Part shown: positions 33,809 through 41,985 of the stretch, piece after piece | Position numbering within the stretch: position 1 is the first letter of the stretch | Layout: each line of letters starts with the position of its first letter | NCBI GenBank assembly: GCA_963678375.2 | Contig: OY782831.1 | Coordinates: forward strand, 2,108,001 to 2,172,000 | Length of the DNA: 64,000 nt | From: JAEKNW01 sp963678375 | GTDB taxonomy: Bacteria > Cloacimonadota > Cloacimonadia > Cloacimonadales > JAFGVF01 | Direction of reading: 5' to 3' | Made by a program: the position numbers and the translations under genes | Notes under the pieces: generated by a model | Told to the model about the DNA's origin: nothing | Seen by the model: only the letters and a program-made list of their open reading frames with translations | Database searches by the model: none

Positions 33809-35485
33809 CTACCTGGCCATAGACCACATTTTTTGGGTTAATAATTGGGGATTTGATTGAATATTGTACTTGGAAAAATATTTACAGATATTCTCAACAT
33901 CTCTGAGGAGTAAATCATAAGCATAAGGGTTTATTGCTGGATTAACTGCCTGAGGGAAATCAATTATATAAGGTTCATTCTTGTGATAGAGAATATTATA
34001 GTGGGATAAATCTCCGTGAACAATATTATTTCTTAGCATTATTTCTATAAAATCCAATATCTTATTATAGACTTCTTTTGCGTGTTCAAGTGATAATTGA
34101 GTATCTTTAAGCAAGTTAGAAGATACATCTCCTGATCCTAGAAACTCCATAATCACCGCATCTTCAGTATAGGCAAGGGGTTTGGGAACATTAACACCTA
34201 GTGAATAAAGGGTTTCCATGGTGTTAAATTCGTTGCTAACCCAAGAAGACCTCTCAGCTAGCTGTCCCATAGTTGACTTGTTTTTAATAGCTCTTAGTAA
34301 TCGTTTATCCCAAATACGACCAATATGATAAACCCTATCTCGCTTGAAGTTGCGAAACTTTTTCTCCCTGTATAGCTTGATTGCTAGATAAGGAAAGGGC
34401 ATATCTTTGTGGGCTTTAGCACAAATCACACTTGCCTCTTTTCCTTGTTTAACTATTCTAATGATTTCAGTAATAAGATTATCCTGATAAAAGTCGTTAC
34501 AGGAATCTCCATACCTCATCATATCTGTTTTCATTATATTAGTTGAATTATGGTGTTTTAAGAAAATATTCTCCAAGAGATTAACTTTATCGGGATGACA
34601 GGATATGATTTCATCCTTGTTAAACTTCTGTCCTAATTCACTCATGAATCCTAAACAACAAACAGTTACATAGAAGTTTAGGATTTCAAGTTCTTCCTTG
34701 TCTAGCTTATACTCTTCAATCATAAAGTCAATATAATCGGTATCACTTTCTTGAGCAAGCAGTGCCATTTTAGTAAGGGCTAAATGGAAGATTTTGTCTC
34801 CAAAGCATACTTGATCAATATCAACAATACCCGTGAATTTTCCTTGATGAAGGAGGACATTTTTTGTTGTAAGATCATCAAGGAAAGCTTTAGGCTTGAT
34901 TTTAGAGAAGTAGAGTTCAAACTTCCCAAGTTTAGCAAGCAGAAGGTCAGAATATTTTGAATCAAAAATATTGTTTTGATTAATTAACTTCTTGGATTTC
35001 ATTATTGAGTCGTAGATTACTTGCTTCCAAGAAGTATTTTCTCGTAAGGTCTCATCATGATACTTACCTGCATAGCCAAAGAAGTCATTTGGTTGGAGTA
35101 GGGAAATAGTAGTTTGGATATCAACTATTTCTCTGGCTAATTTCTCTTTTTCTGAACCTGTTAATGAATCATAAACATAAGCTAAATCTCTACCTTGCAA
35201 TTTACTAATTATCATATAGGGAAAATCTAGCCGAAGGTCATAATGATATAAATCTGGTATAGGTAATTCTAGATTTGATAAGTACTTAAGCCAATATACA
35301 CCACTAGCTATCAAGTTTTTACTTTCTTGACTAGCAATCCTAATGACTAGGTTGTCTCTTTCATAAAAACTAATGTCATATACATAATGACACAAGCCAG
35401 TTTCTAATCTTTCAATTTCTTTAATTTCTTCATTGTAATGCTTCTTTATATATTTTTTTGCTAATTCTATATAGCTGGTATTCAC
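33809..35485 (-). CDS. APH-like kinase fused to RIO-type kinase
   Basis: This 558-residue protein holds two protein-kinase-like domains. The N-terminal one (about 1-310) resembles aminoglycoside/choline phosphotransferases, with a loop FLDDLTTKNVLL and metal strand GIVDID (about 202-225). The C-terminal one (about 325-558) is RIO-like: IVKQGKEASVICA for the nucleotide loop, LAIKLYR for the ATP lysine, VHGDLSHYNILY (about 489-500) for the catalytic Asp-Asn pair, and YIIDFPQAV for the metal Asp. The RIO residues look intact. Start is GTG with GGAGG upstream. It is coupled to the GNAT gene downstream and preceded by a structured leader. The substrate is unknown. Confidence 0.8.
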   Translation of the reverse strand: MNTSYIELAKKYIKKHYNEEIKEIERLETGLCHYVYDISFYERDNLVIRIASQESKNLIASGVYWLKYLSNLELPIPDLYHYDLRLDFPYMIISKLQGRDLAYVYDSLTGSEKEKLAREIVDIQTTISLLQPNDFFGYAGKYHDETLRENTSWKQVIYDSIMKSKKLINQNNIFDSKYSDLLLAKLGKFELYFSKIKPKAFLDDLTTKNVLLHQGKFTGIVDIDQVCFGDKIFHLALTKMALLAQESDTDYIDFMIEEYKLDKEELEILNFYVTVCCLGFMSELGQKFNKDEIISCHPDKVNLLENIFLKHHNSTNIMKTDMMRYGDSCNDFYQDNLITEIIRIVKQGKEASVICAKAHKDMPFPYLAIKLYREKKFRNFKRDRVYHIGRIWDKRLLRAIKNKSTMGQLAERSSWVSNEFNTMETLYSLGVNVPKPLAYTEDAVIMEFLGSGDVSSNLLKDTQLSLEHAKEVYNKILDFIEIMLRNNIVHGDLSHYNILYHKNEPYIIDFPQAVNPAINPYAYDLLLRDVENICKYFSKYNIQSNPQLLTQKMWSMAR

Positions 35486-35612
35486 TCTTCCTCCAGAAGA
35501 TTATTTTGTTTTGTGTTTTGCTTATTTTAGATGACTCTAAAATATTGTTAAATAAATTTCTTTCGTTGATATTCTCAAGTATAACATTAATGAGTTTCGT
35601 TCTTAATTTCAT
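35430..35612 (-). CDS. possible 60-residue leader peptide or small protein upstream of the kinase gene
   Basis: An ATG at 35612 has a strong ribosome site (AAGGAG, 6 nt upstream) and opens a 60-codon frame rich in Lys, Ile and Asn (begins MKLRTKLINVILENINERN). It overlaps the first 56 bp of the kinase gene in another frame. Because its translation runs over the kinase ribosome site, it could couple or modulate kinase expression. No homology is recognised. It could instead be a decayed remnant. Confidence 0.35.
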   Translation of the reverse strand: MKLRTKLINVILENINERNLFNNILESSKISKTQNKIIFWRKSEYQLYRISKKIYKEALQ

Positions 35613-35651
35613 AATTTTCTCCTTTTCTTTGTTTAGTTTTTAGACGAAAAA

Positions 35652-35722
35652 AGAGCCTTTGAAACATTTGTCCCAAAGGCTCAATTATATAGCCTTGGGA
35701 TTAGACACTTGTCCAATCCCAA
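35652..35722 (-). promoter_or_regulatory. tandem-hairpin leader with terminator-like second hairpin
   Basis: Read on the minus strand, a hairpin with 9-bp stem (CTTGGGATT/AATCCCAAG, 35693-35722) is followed 10 nt later by a second (GAGCCTTTG/CAAAGGCTC, 35653-35682) that ends in TTTTTT, as a terminator does. The loops are related: GGACAAGTGTCT and GGACAAATGTTT. It lies between a TTGACA-type promoter (about 35894) and the kinase operon, so it could act as an attenuator, or simply end a short upstream transcript. Confidence 0.5.
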
Positions 35723-35864
35723 GAAATTTATAATTTCATTTATTATTTTCTAATTAAAACTACTTTAAAATAATCTACTAATAGAGATTGAACTAAGTTA
35801 AATTTGTTTCCTTTTTAGTGTTCTTTAAATTCATTTATTCCTCCAAAAGTTTTATTTATTTGCA

Positions 35865-35894
35865 ATAAAAGTAATTGCTGAATTATTTGTCAAG
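35865..35894 (-). promoter_or_regulatory. promoter candidate for the kinase-operon leader
   Basis: On the minus strand TTGACA (35894-35889) is followed after 17 nt by TTTTAT (35870-35865), a perfect -35 with a weak -10. Downstream, GGAGG precedes an ATG at about 35833 that opens a frame of only 13 codons (MNLKNTKKETNLT), a possible leader peptide before the tandem hairpins. Confidence 0.45.
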
Positions 35895-35997
35895 TTTTTT
35901 TAGGGGATGTTATAAAAGGAAGTGTTATTTTAAATTAATAATATTAGTTGAAAGAAATATCTCGTATCGAGGATTCGTCTCATTTTTAAAATATTAG

Positions 35998-36026
35998 TTG
36001 ACGTATTTTCTTACAATTAATAAACT
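35998..36026 (+). promoter_or_regulatory. promoter candidate for the GIN-domain gene
   Basis: TTGACG (35998-36003), a 17-nt spacer and TAAACT (36021-36026) lie 24 nt before the start codon of the GIN-domain gene. The 11-mer ATATTAGTTGA occurs at 35941-35951 and again at 35991-36001, the second overlapping the -35 box. It may be a direct-repeat binding site. Confidence 0.45.
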
Positions 36027-36049
36027 AAGAAAAAACTTTAGGTGGAGAT

Positions 36050-36838
36050 ATGAAATTTCAATTTGGAAACAGTCAAGTCACTAATCCAATAGCTAAAGTA
36101 CTCTTGTTAGTAATGGCCCTCTTCATTGTAATAGCAGTATTAGGATTAGTTGGTTTTATCTTAGTACCTGTAGCAGTATTCGTAATCTTTGTATTAATCT
36201 TAGTAGCACTAATAGTGCCAATAGCAGCGGTTTTTGGGGCTGGGAAGTGGATGAAAGGAATACGTGGATCAGGTGAAATTATGACTGAAATAAGAGATGT
36301 AAAGCCATTTACTGGTATATCACTTGGTCTTTCTTGTGAAATTGATATTGATTTTGGGCATGAGCAAGAAATCACAATTGAAAGTGATGATAATATTTTA
36401 GGTTATATTTTGACTTATGTTCAAGATGGAGTATTGCATATTAATACTAAGAACAATTTATCACCATCTCAGGCTACTATTATTAAGATTAAGACTAATA
36501 GCTTATCTGAGTTTTCTATCGCTGGTTCAGCTAGAGCTAACATAAAGCAGATTAAAGAAGAGAAGCTTAACTTATCAATATCAGGTACTGGAAAAGTAAA
36601 TGGAAGTGGTAAAGTTAATGACTTAAATATTAGTGTTAGTGGGGCAGGAACAGTTAAATTGAAAGACTTAAAAACTAAGCAAACAAGATTGAAAATTTCT
36701 GGTTCTGGTAAAGCTGACTTATTTGTTGAAAATAGTCTGGATGCTGTAATAAGTGGGGCAGGTAAGGCAAATGTCTGGGGTAAACCTACAAATGTTAGTA
36801 AAAGAATAAATGGGATTGGGAAGATAAATATACTTTAA
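36050..36838 (+). CDS. membrane-anchored GIN-domain (DUF2807) protein
   Basis: This 262-residue protein has two closely spaced hydrophobic segments (about 15-65), then FTGISLGLSCEIDIDFG, the start of a DUF2807 head domain. The rest is a regular beta-solenoid with repeated (S)ISG(T/S)G(K/A) turns (SIAGSARANI, SISGTGKVNG, SVSGAGTVKL, KISGSGKADL, VISGAGKANV). The family is described as a putative autotransporter adhesin head domain, but many members are anchored envelope proteins of unknown role. RBS GGTGGAG precedes the ATG. Confidence 0.84.
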   Translation: MKFQFGNSQVTNPIAKVLLLVMALFIVIAVLGLVGFILVPVAVFVIFVLILVALIVPIAAVFGAGKWMKGIRGSGEIMTEIRDVKPFTGISLGLSCEIDIDFGHEQEITIESDDNILGYILTYVQDGVLHINTKNNLSPSQATIIKIKTNSLSEFSIAGSARANIKQIKEEKLNLSISGTGKVNGSGKVNDLNISVSGAGTVKLKDLKTKQTRLKISGSGKADLFVENSLDAVISGAGKANVWGKPTNVSKRINGIGKINIL

Positions 36839-36880
36839 ATGTTTAATTGTTGAACTAAAGAGAAGAGAGGAAAGGAGAGT

Positions 36881-37837
36881 ATGAAGATTGGAATAGTTGG
36901 AGCTACAGGTGAAGTAGGTAGAATGATGCTTACTTGTTTACTTGAAGAGAAAATTGCCTTTGATGAGATTGATCTTTTTGCTTCAAAAAAAACTGCAGGC
37001 AATAATGTTGATTTTGGAGGAAGAAGTTTACAGATTCAAGAGCTGACTGAAGAAAGGGTGAGCGAGAGGTATGATTACTTATTATTTTCTGCTGGAGCAA
37101 GCGTTTCTAAATATTATTCTCCTATTGCCGAAAAAGCTGGTAGCACAATTATTGATAACTCGTCAGCTTTTAGACAGGACTCGAGAATACCCTTAGTAAT
37201 TCCAGAAATAAATGGTAATATATTAGAAAACTACCAAGGAATTATTGCTAATCCTAACTGTTCAACTATCCAAATGTTATTACCCTTATACGCTATCCAT
37301 GAAGTAAACAAGATCAAGAAGATAATAGTATCAACCTATCAATCAGTCTCAGGAAGTGGGAACAAGGGGATTAAATCTTTGCTAGATCAAAATCAAAAAT
37401 CTATTTATCCTCGTCAGATTGAACATAATGTCATACCATTGATAGGAGATATCCTTCCATCTGGATATAGTGAGGAAGAGGAAAAGATGAGCTTTGAAAC
37501 AAAAAAGATATTCAATGATCAAAATATCCTAGTTTCTACAACTTGTGTCCGAGTTCCAGTTGTTTATGGTCATTCGGAATCTGTCTATCTTGAGTTAGAA
37601 AATACTTGTAATTTAGACAATGTCAAGGAATTATTAAGAGCTGCTAAAAGTGTGAAATATATGGATGAAGACTTTATAAGTCCTATAGAAATAGGTAATT
37701 CTAATGATTCTTTCGTTTGTAGACTTCGCTATGGAGTAGATGAAAAATCTCTTGCTTTCTGGAATGTGGCGCATAATATAAGAGTTGGGGCTGCTACTAA
37801 CGCAGTTAGAATTTTGAAATATTTAATCAATAGGTAA
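36881..37837 (+). CDS. asd: aspartate-semialdehyde dehydrogenase
   Basis: The 318-residue protein has the NADP-binding GIVGATGEVGRMML at the N-terminus. The catalytic Cys is in NPNCSTIQMLL (about residue 128), and STYQSVSGSG and RVPVVYGHSESV carry the active-site His. It makes aspartate semialdehyde from aspartyl phosphate, the branch point to lysine/diaminopimelate and threonine/methionine. RBS GGAAAGGAG precedes the start. It lies 4 nt upstream of an M20D deacylase gene, suggesting a shared role in the diaminopimelate branch (inference). Confidence 0.92.
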   Translation: MKIGIVGATGEVGRMMLTCLLEEKIAFDEIDLFASKKTAGNNVDFGGRSLQIQELTEERVSERYDYLLFSAGASVSKYYSPIAEKAGSTIIDNSSAFRQDSRIPLVIPEINGNILENYQGIIANPNCSTIQMLLPLYAIHEVNKIKKIIVSTYQSVSGSGNKGIKSLLDQNQKSIYPRQIEHNVIPLIGDILPSGYSEEEEKMSFETKKIFNDQNILVSTTCVRVPVVYGHSESVYLELENTCNLDNVKELLRAAKSVKYMDEDFISPIEIGNSNDSFVCRLRYGVDEKSLAFWNVAHNIRVGAATNAVRILKYLINR

Positions 37838-37841
37838 GGAT

Positions 37842-38948
37842 ATGAATTTACATAAAATAAGAGAAGATTTGCATAAGATTCCTGAGATTGGGTTTGATGT
37901 TTTTAAAACAAAAGATTATATATTAGGGCTTTTTAAAGATGAGCAGAAATTAGAGATTATAGAATTAGATTTTAATGCAATTATAATGTTTTATAAACAA
38001 GGAGGGGATGAAGAGTATTCTCTTTTTAGAGCTGATATGGATGCATTGCCAATTGTGGAGAAGACTTCTTGTGATTATAAATCTATACATAGCAAGTCAA
38101 TGCACGCTTGTGGGCATGATATTCATATGACAGTCTTAATAGGACTTATTGAAAAAGTTTTAAGGAAGCAGATTATGAAAAATATAATTTTTGTTTTCCA
38201 ACCTGGTGAAGAAGGGCATGGGGGAGCTTTAAAGATAATAGAATCAAAAGTTTTAGACAATTATAAGATTAAAGAATGTTATGCTTTGCATGTAGCTGGA
38301 CAAATGCCTCTTGGAACACTAGCTTGCAAAGAGGGAATAATCTTTGGAATACCCCAAGAATTTGATGTTGAATTTAAGGGAGTCTCGAGTCATATAGCAA
38401 CTCCTCAGTTTGGTAAAGACGCCTTGTTGGCTGGAGTACAGTTCTATACAACAATGAAACAACTTATCCCTCAGGTTATTAATCCTGTTGAGTCAACTGT
38501 TTTCCAAATTGGAAAAGCTGAGGCTGGAGTTGTTAGGAATTCGATAGCAGATAGATGCCTCTTTCAAGGTACACATAGAACTTTGACTGTTGAAAACAGG
38601 GATAAAATAAATGAAGTTATGAAAAATGTAGCTACAAATACAGCAAAAGCTCATGACCTAGAAGTTAATGTAAACTTACTGGGTACCTTTGACCCTGTAG
38701 TTAATGATAGAGATTTATACAGTAAGTTTCGTCAAGTTATAAGAAATTCTGATTATAATTTCAAAGAGTGTAATTATACAATGACTGGTGAAGATTTTGG
38801 CTATTTTACTAGTTATTATAAAGGTTTGCTTTTTTGGTTAGGGTCTGGAGATATGGATAACAATTTACATTCAGATAAGTTCTTACCAAATCATAATGCT
38901 ATTGAGGTGGGAGTTGATGTTATGTGGAGATTGCTAAATTCTAATTAA
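37842..38948 (+). CDS. M20D-family amidohydrolase, possible N-acyl-diaminopimelate deacetylase
   Basis: The 368-residue metallopeptidase has RADMDALPI and the metal ligands in MHACGHDIHM. FQPGEEGHGGA carries the catalytic and ligand Glu residues, followed by a dimerisation insert and TMTGEDFGYF. Family members hydrolyse N-acyl amino acids, hippurate or N-acetyl-diaminopimelate. Placement 4 nt after asd favours the last activity, as in the acetylase variant of lysine synthesis, but sequence alone cannot fix the substrate. Confidence 0.85.
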   Translation: MNLHKIREDLHKIPEIGFDVFKTKDYILGLFKDEQKLEIIELDFNAIIMFYKQGGDEEYSLFRADMDALPIVEKTSCDYKSIHSKSMHACGHDIHMTVLIGLIEKVLRKQIMKNIIFVFQPGEEGHGGALKIIESKVLDNYKIKECYALHVAGQMPLGTLACKEGIIFGIPQEFDVEFKGVSSHIATPQFGKDALLAGVQFYTTMKQLIPQVINPVESTVFQIGKAEAGVVRNSIADRCLFQGTHRTLTVENRDKINEVMKNVATNTAKAHDLEVNVNLLGTFDPVVNDRDLYSKFRQVIRNSDYNFKECNYTMTGEDFGYFTSYYKGLLFWLGSGDMDNNLHSDKFLPNHNAIEVGVDVMWRLLNSN

Positions 38949-38957
38949 CAAAAAATT

Positions 38958-38984
38958 AGGGACACATTTTTTGTGTCCCTTTTC
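38958..38984. terminator. bidirectional terminator between convergent units
   Basis: A 9-bp stem AGGGACACA (38958-38966) with TGTGTCCCT (38972-38980) has T-runs on both sides. It stands 9 nt after the stop of the deacylase gene and before the stop of the convergent LruC gene. Confidence 0.82.
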
Positions 38985-39007
38985 ATAAATAAAGTTAAGA
39001 TTTTTTA

Positions 39008-40858
39008 TTAATCACTCCAAGGGTTTTCAGTTAGAGAAGGTACATAATTATTTGTCCAATCTTGGTTTAGCTCTCCTCCTGAAGTTACCCATCCAGAAAA
39101 GTCTGGATAAGCTCTAAAAATAGGGATATTTTCCTTTACTGCAGGCACCCAACTATCAGTTGAGAAGTATAATGCCCAAGGATAATTATTATCAGTTTTA
39201 TACCAGTTTCCTGGGAATAGAAGTGAAGCATCATCTCCAGTAGCAAAGTTATCCATATTAGCATATTCTGTTGGAGGATATCCAGCAAGATGGACTTCTA
39301 AACTTCTATCTGTTGATCTGAATAAAAAGAAGTCTGGAACAGGGTTTTCAGGTTGTTCTTCATTAGGATCAAAGTAAATTCTGATAGACATATCATCACC
39401 TTGAGTAAGGTTCATTTGCCCTATATCGTGTATTAGTACTGCAGTGTTGGAAGAGAACTTATCAATATAAGTCATAGTTGACCAATCTCCATTAGCTTGA
39501 CCGTTAGACCAGTTAGTTGGTAAGGAATAAGCTACTACAGAGTTTAACATGTTCCCCTCATCAAAAGTAGTGTAAGTAGTTGTTGAACCATTGGTTTCAG
39601 AATCTAAGAAACGAAGAGCAAGACCATTATGAAGGCTAGCACCGGCTTTCATTACTTTGAAATAAAGATCGAAATAGACTATCTTATTATCTGAGTTTAC
39701 TTTAAATTCTGAATCAGTAACGTAGATATAAAGATCGTTGAAATCGTAATCACCTTTATCAGGCCATAAATCTTCATACATGATGAAACCACCAGGAACA
39801 GAAATTTCACCAGCTATATTAGGATTACCAGGTTCTGAATCTTCTGAGTTTGCTACTCCATCACCATCAGAATCAATCGGAGTAATATCTGTATCATAGA
39901 GGGTTACTAGCCAGTTATCTAAACGAACATTTCCTTGATAACCATTATACTGCCCAATGATAACCATATATTTAGCATTGTTAAGACTATTGTTGGTTCT
40001 GTCAGAGAAAAACCTATCAGTATCTGTATAAGTCCAAGGTGTCCAAGGGAAGAAACTTATATAGTTCATATTTTCATCTAAAAATATGTAAGTATTTGTA
40101 AGATAAGAGTTATATGGACATTGATTTAAATCAGCAGTATCTGGGGTTTTAGCACCTTCTAGGTTTTCGTTGAAATAATTAAATCCTTCTACGTCAAGTG
40201 TTTGCATGACAACCCAATCTGTGCCTAAAAGGATATAGTCTGTAAGTCCATCAGATTGACTTTGAATACTACCAGATCCACTAGCATTAAATTTTACTTT
40301 GTGCCAACCAGTATTTGCCGGAGGAACTTGGGTGGGTATATGAATATTACTGTTATCTATGAATGATTGAATCATCCAAGGAGAGATATCATTGATTGTG
40401 AGAAAATCAGAGTTATCATCATCTATATCTTCTGAAAAATATGGATTTTGATTGGCTTGGTAAGTAAATCGTTGTTCATCATAAGTTGGAACTAGTATAT
40501 TGTGTTCCTTCGTTGATGTTGAGATTTCTTGGGAAAAATTAAAAGCAGGAACTTCAATAATTAAGTTGTTATAACCTTTAACAGAGTTAACGTTCATTTC
40601 TAGATTTCCATCAATAATGAATTTACGAGCTAAAACTTCACGATTATGACGAACAGTTACTAGATTTTTACCCCTAATGTTTGGGTCATCAATGGTAATG
40701 TTTAACTTCAAATAATCTAGATTAGTCCAGTTGAAACCATCTGGTACATCTAAATTTTGATAATCTTCAGCAGGAGATGTTGAATTATCATCGCTACACC
40801 CAACTAAGCCAAGCAATAATAGTCCAGTTATAAAGACTAAAAAAAATGTTCTTTTCAT
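39008..40858 (-). CDS. LruC-domain lipoprotein
   Basis: This 616-residue protein has a lipoprotein signal peptide (LGLVGC, Cys about 21; then SDDNSTSPAED). Near residue 325 a thrombospondin-type-3-like calcium motif, DSDGDGVANSED, is followed by the LruC domain. It has FIMYEDLWPDKGDYDFNDLY, KVMKAGASLHNGLALRF and, at the end, NYPWALYFSTDSWVPA. LruC-domain proteins are surface or secreted proteins of unknown function in Leptospira, Bacteroidetes and relatives. Family members are often tied to the outer membrane by the lipid. Confidence 0.88.
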   Translation of the reverse strand: MKRTFFLVFITGLLLLGLVGCSDDNSTSPAEDYQNLDVPDGFNWTNLDYLKLNITIDDPNIRGKNLVTVRHNREVLARKFIIDGNLEMNVNSVKGYNNLIIEVPAFNFSQEISTSTKEHNILVPTYDEQRFTYQANQNPYFSEDIDDDNSDFLTINDISPWMIQSFIDNSNIHIPTQVPPANTGWHKVKFNASGSGSIQSQSDGLTDYILLGTDWVVMQTLDVEGFNYFNENLEGAKTPDTADLNQCPYNSYLTNTYIFLDENMNYISFFPWTPWTYTDTDRFFSDRTNNSLNNAKYMVIIGQYNGYQGNVRLDNWLVTLYDTDITPIDSDGDGVANSEDSEPGNPNIAGEISVPGGFIMYEDLWPDKGDYDFNDLYIYVTDSEFKVNSDNKIVYFDLYFKVMKAGASLHNGLALRFLDSETNGSTTTYTTFDEGNMLNSVVAYSLPTNWSNGQANGDWSTMTYIDKFSSNTAVLIHDIGQMNLTQGDDMSIRIYFDPNEEQPENPVPDFFLFRSTDRSLEVHLAGYPPTEYANMDNFATGDDASLLFPGNWYKTDNNYPWALYFSTDSWVPAVKENIPIFRAYPDFSGWVTSGGELNQDWTNNYVPSLTENPWSD

Positions 40859-40914
40859 TATTTACTCCGTTTGTTTTTTTATTAATTTAATCATATTTAT
40901 ACAAATGGCTAATT

Positions 40915-41412
40915 CTATTTTAAAACATCACTTACTGTTGCACTCATGGAAGCAGGGAATGCCACAATGATAATCCTCTTTAAAGCTAGAATGTTATCTA
41001 GACCCCAAGGGCATTTATTAAGAATAGTAAGTATGATTGCTACAACTGCAATTGAAATAAGATATGTTGATATTACTCTTATAATATATTGCATTATGTT
41101 ATTCTTTAAATAAAATCTGTAGAAATTGAAATAGACAAAAAGAGCGATAAAAAAAAGGGAGAGAAGAGATAAGATAATTACATTTATTATTGGTAGCTGT
41201 TCACCTAATTCCCATGTCTCAGCAGTAAAGGCCATAGGTATAGCTAATAGTGAAGAGCCTACTAAAACTTGTAACAAATCTCGGGGTCTAAACTCTACCA
41301 TTAAAGGTCTTAAAAGATGACTTAGAACATTACCTGTTTCATCTTTAACTGGAGTTACTTTGTATAAATAACCACCAATTCTCTTGATTTTTGTTTCATT
41401 TTTATGGTTCAT
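40915..41412 (-). CDS. putative integral membrane protein (DUF2391/TIGR02587-like)
   Basis: The 165-residue protein has four hydrophobic segments after a soluble start of about 45 residues (ending SHLLRPLMVEFRPRDL). The run LLQVLVGSSLLAIPMAFTAE followed by TWELGE resembles the first membrane segment of the DUF2391 family. Function of that family is unknown. It stands alone on the minus strand; the LruC gene begins 56 nt beyond its stop. Confidence 0.66.
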   Translation of the reverse strand: MNHKNETKIKRIGGYLYKVTPVKDETGNVLSHLLRPLMVEFRPRDLLQVLVGSSLLAIPMAFTAETWELGEQLPIINVIILSLLSLFFIALFVYFNFYRFYLKNNIMQYIIRVISTYLISIAVVAIILTILNKCPWGLDNILALKRIIIVAFPASMSATVSDVLK

Positions 41413-41935
41413 ATTCTACTCCTAAATCTAATTATCATAGGCAAGTAATTGTCGTCAAGCTAAAAAACAATGACAGACTCTTTTATGGCTCAAGTTCAAG
41501 TATGGTGTAAATTATTATAAATAAACCATATATTTGTAGAACTTACTGTCAATAGCCCACAATCATGCAATATTGTTCTGGGAAAGTTAATGATTTCTTC
41601 TCTGGTTTAAAGAGCTCTATTAGGCCTTTATAGGGCATCTATTAGGTATCCATTAGGTATCCATTGGACTAAGAGTAAATAGATACGCAATAGTAAAGAT
41701 ATTTATGTTTCATATCCACTACATGATTTAGCAGACAAAACAATGCATTCTTGCAAGGACACGCTAGCGAAATATTGTGTAAAATTATATTAGTTAAATC
41801 TTATTTAGTTAGCAAAACTTACTCCCAAAAATAAACTTATACTCGTAACTATCGATTATGCAATGAATATATTATAATAAAAGACTCTAATTAACCACTA
41901 GATTTACTTAAGAGTCTCATTTATCTCAAAAGAAA
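41413..41935. other. long intergenic region without recognisable gene
   Basis: No coding frame with a ribosome site was found. The only notable structures are a degenerate tandem of TCTATTAGG-type units with ATTAGGTATCC twice in a row (about 41636-41672), and a weak hairpin GACTCT...AGAGTC at 41883-41916. Its purpose is unknown. Confidence 0.5.
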
Positions 41936-41963
41936 ACCCGAACAATGCTTGTTTTGCTCGGGT
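41932..41963 (-). terminator. terminator of the YitT-family gene
   Basis: On the minus strand ACCCGAGCAA pairs with TTGTTCGGGT (one mismatch) across 41936-41963 and is followed by TTTTCTTTT. It stands about 23 nt after the stop codon of the YitT gene. Confidence 0.72.
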
Positions 41964-41985
41964 ATAAGGAGGGTATTATGAAACA

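Noticed and set aside
36073..36375. 100-codon minus-strand frame opposite the GIN-domain gene
   Set aside because: The translation is Thr/Ile/Asn-rich shadow of the hydrophobic segment on the other strand.
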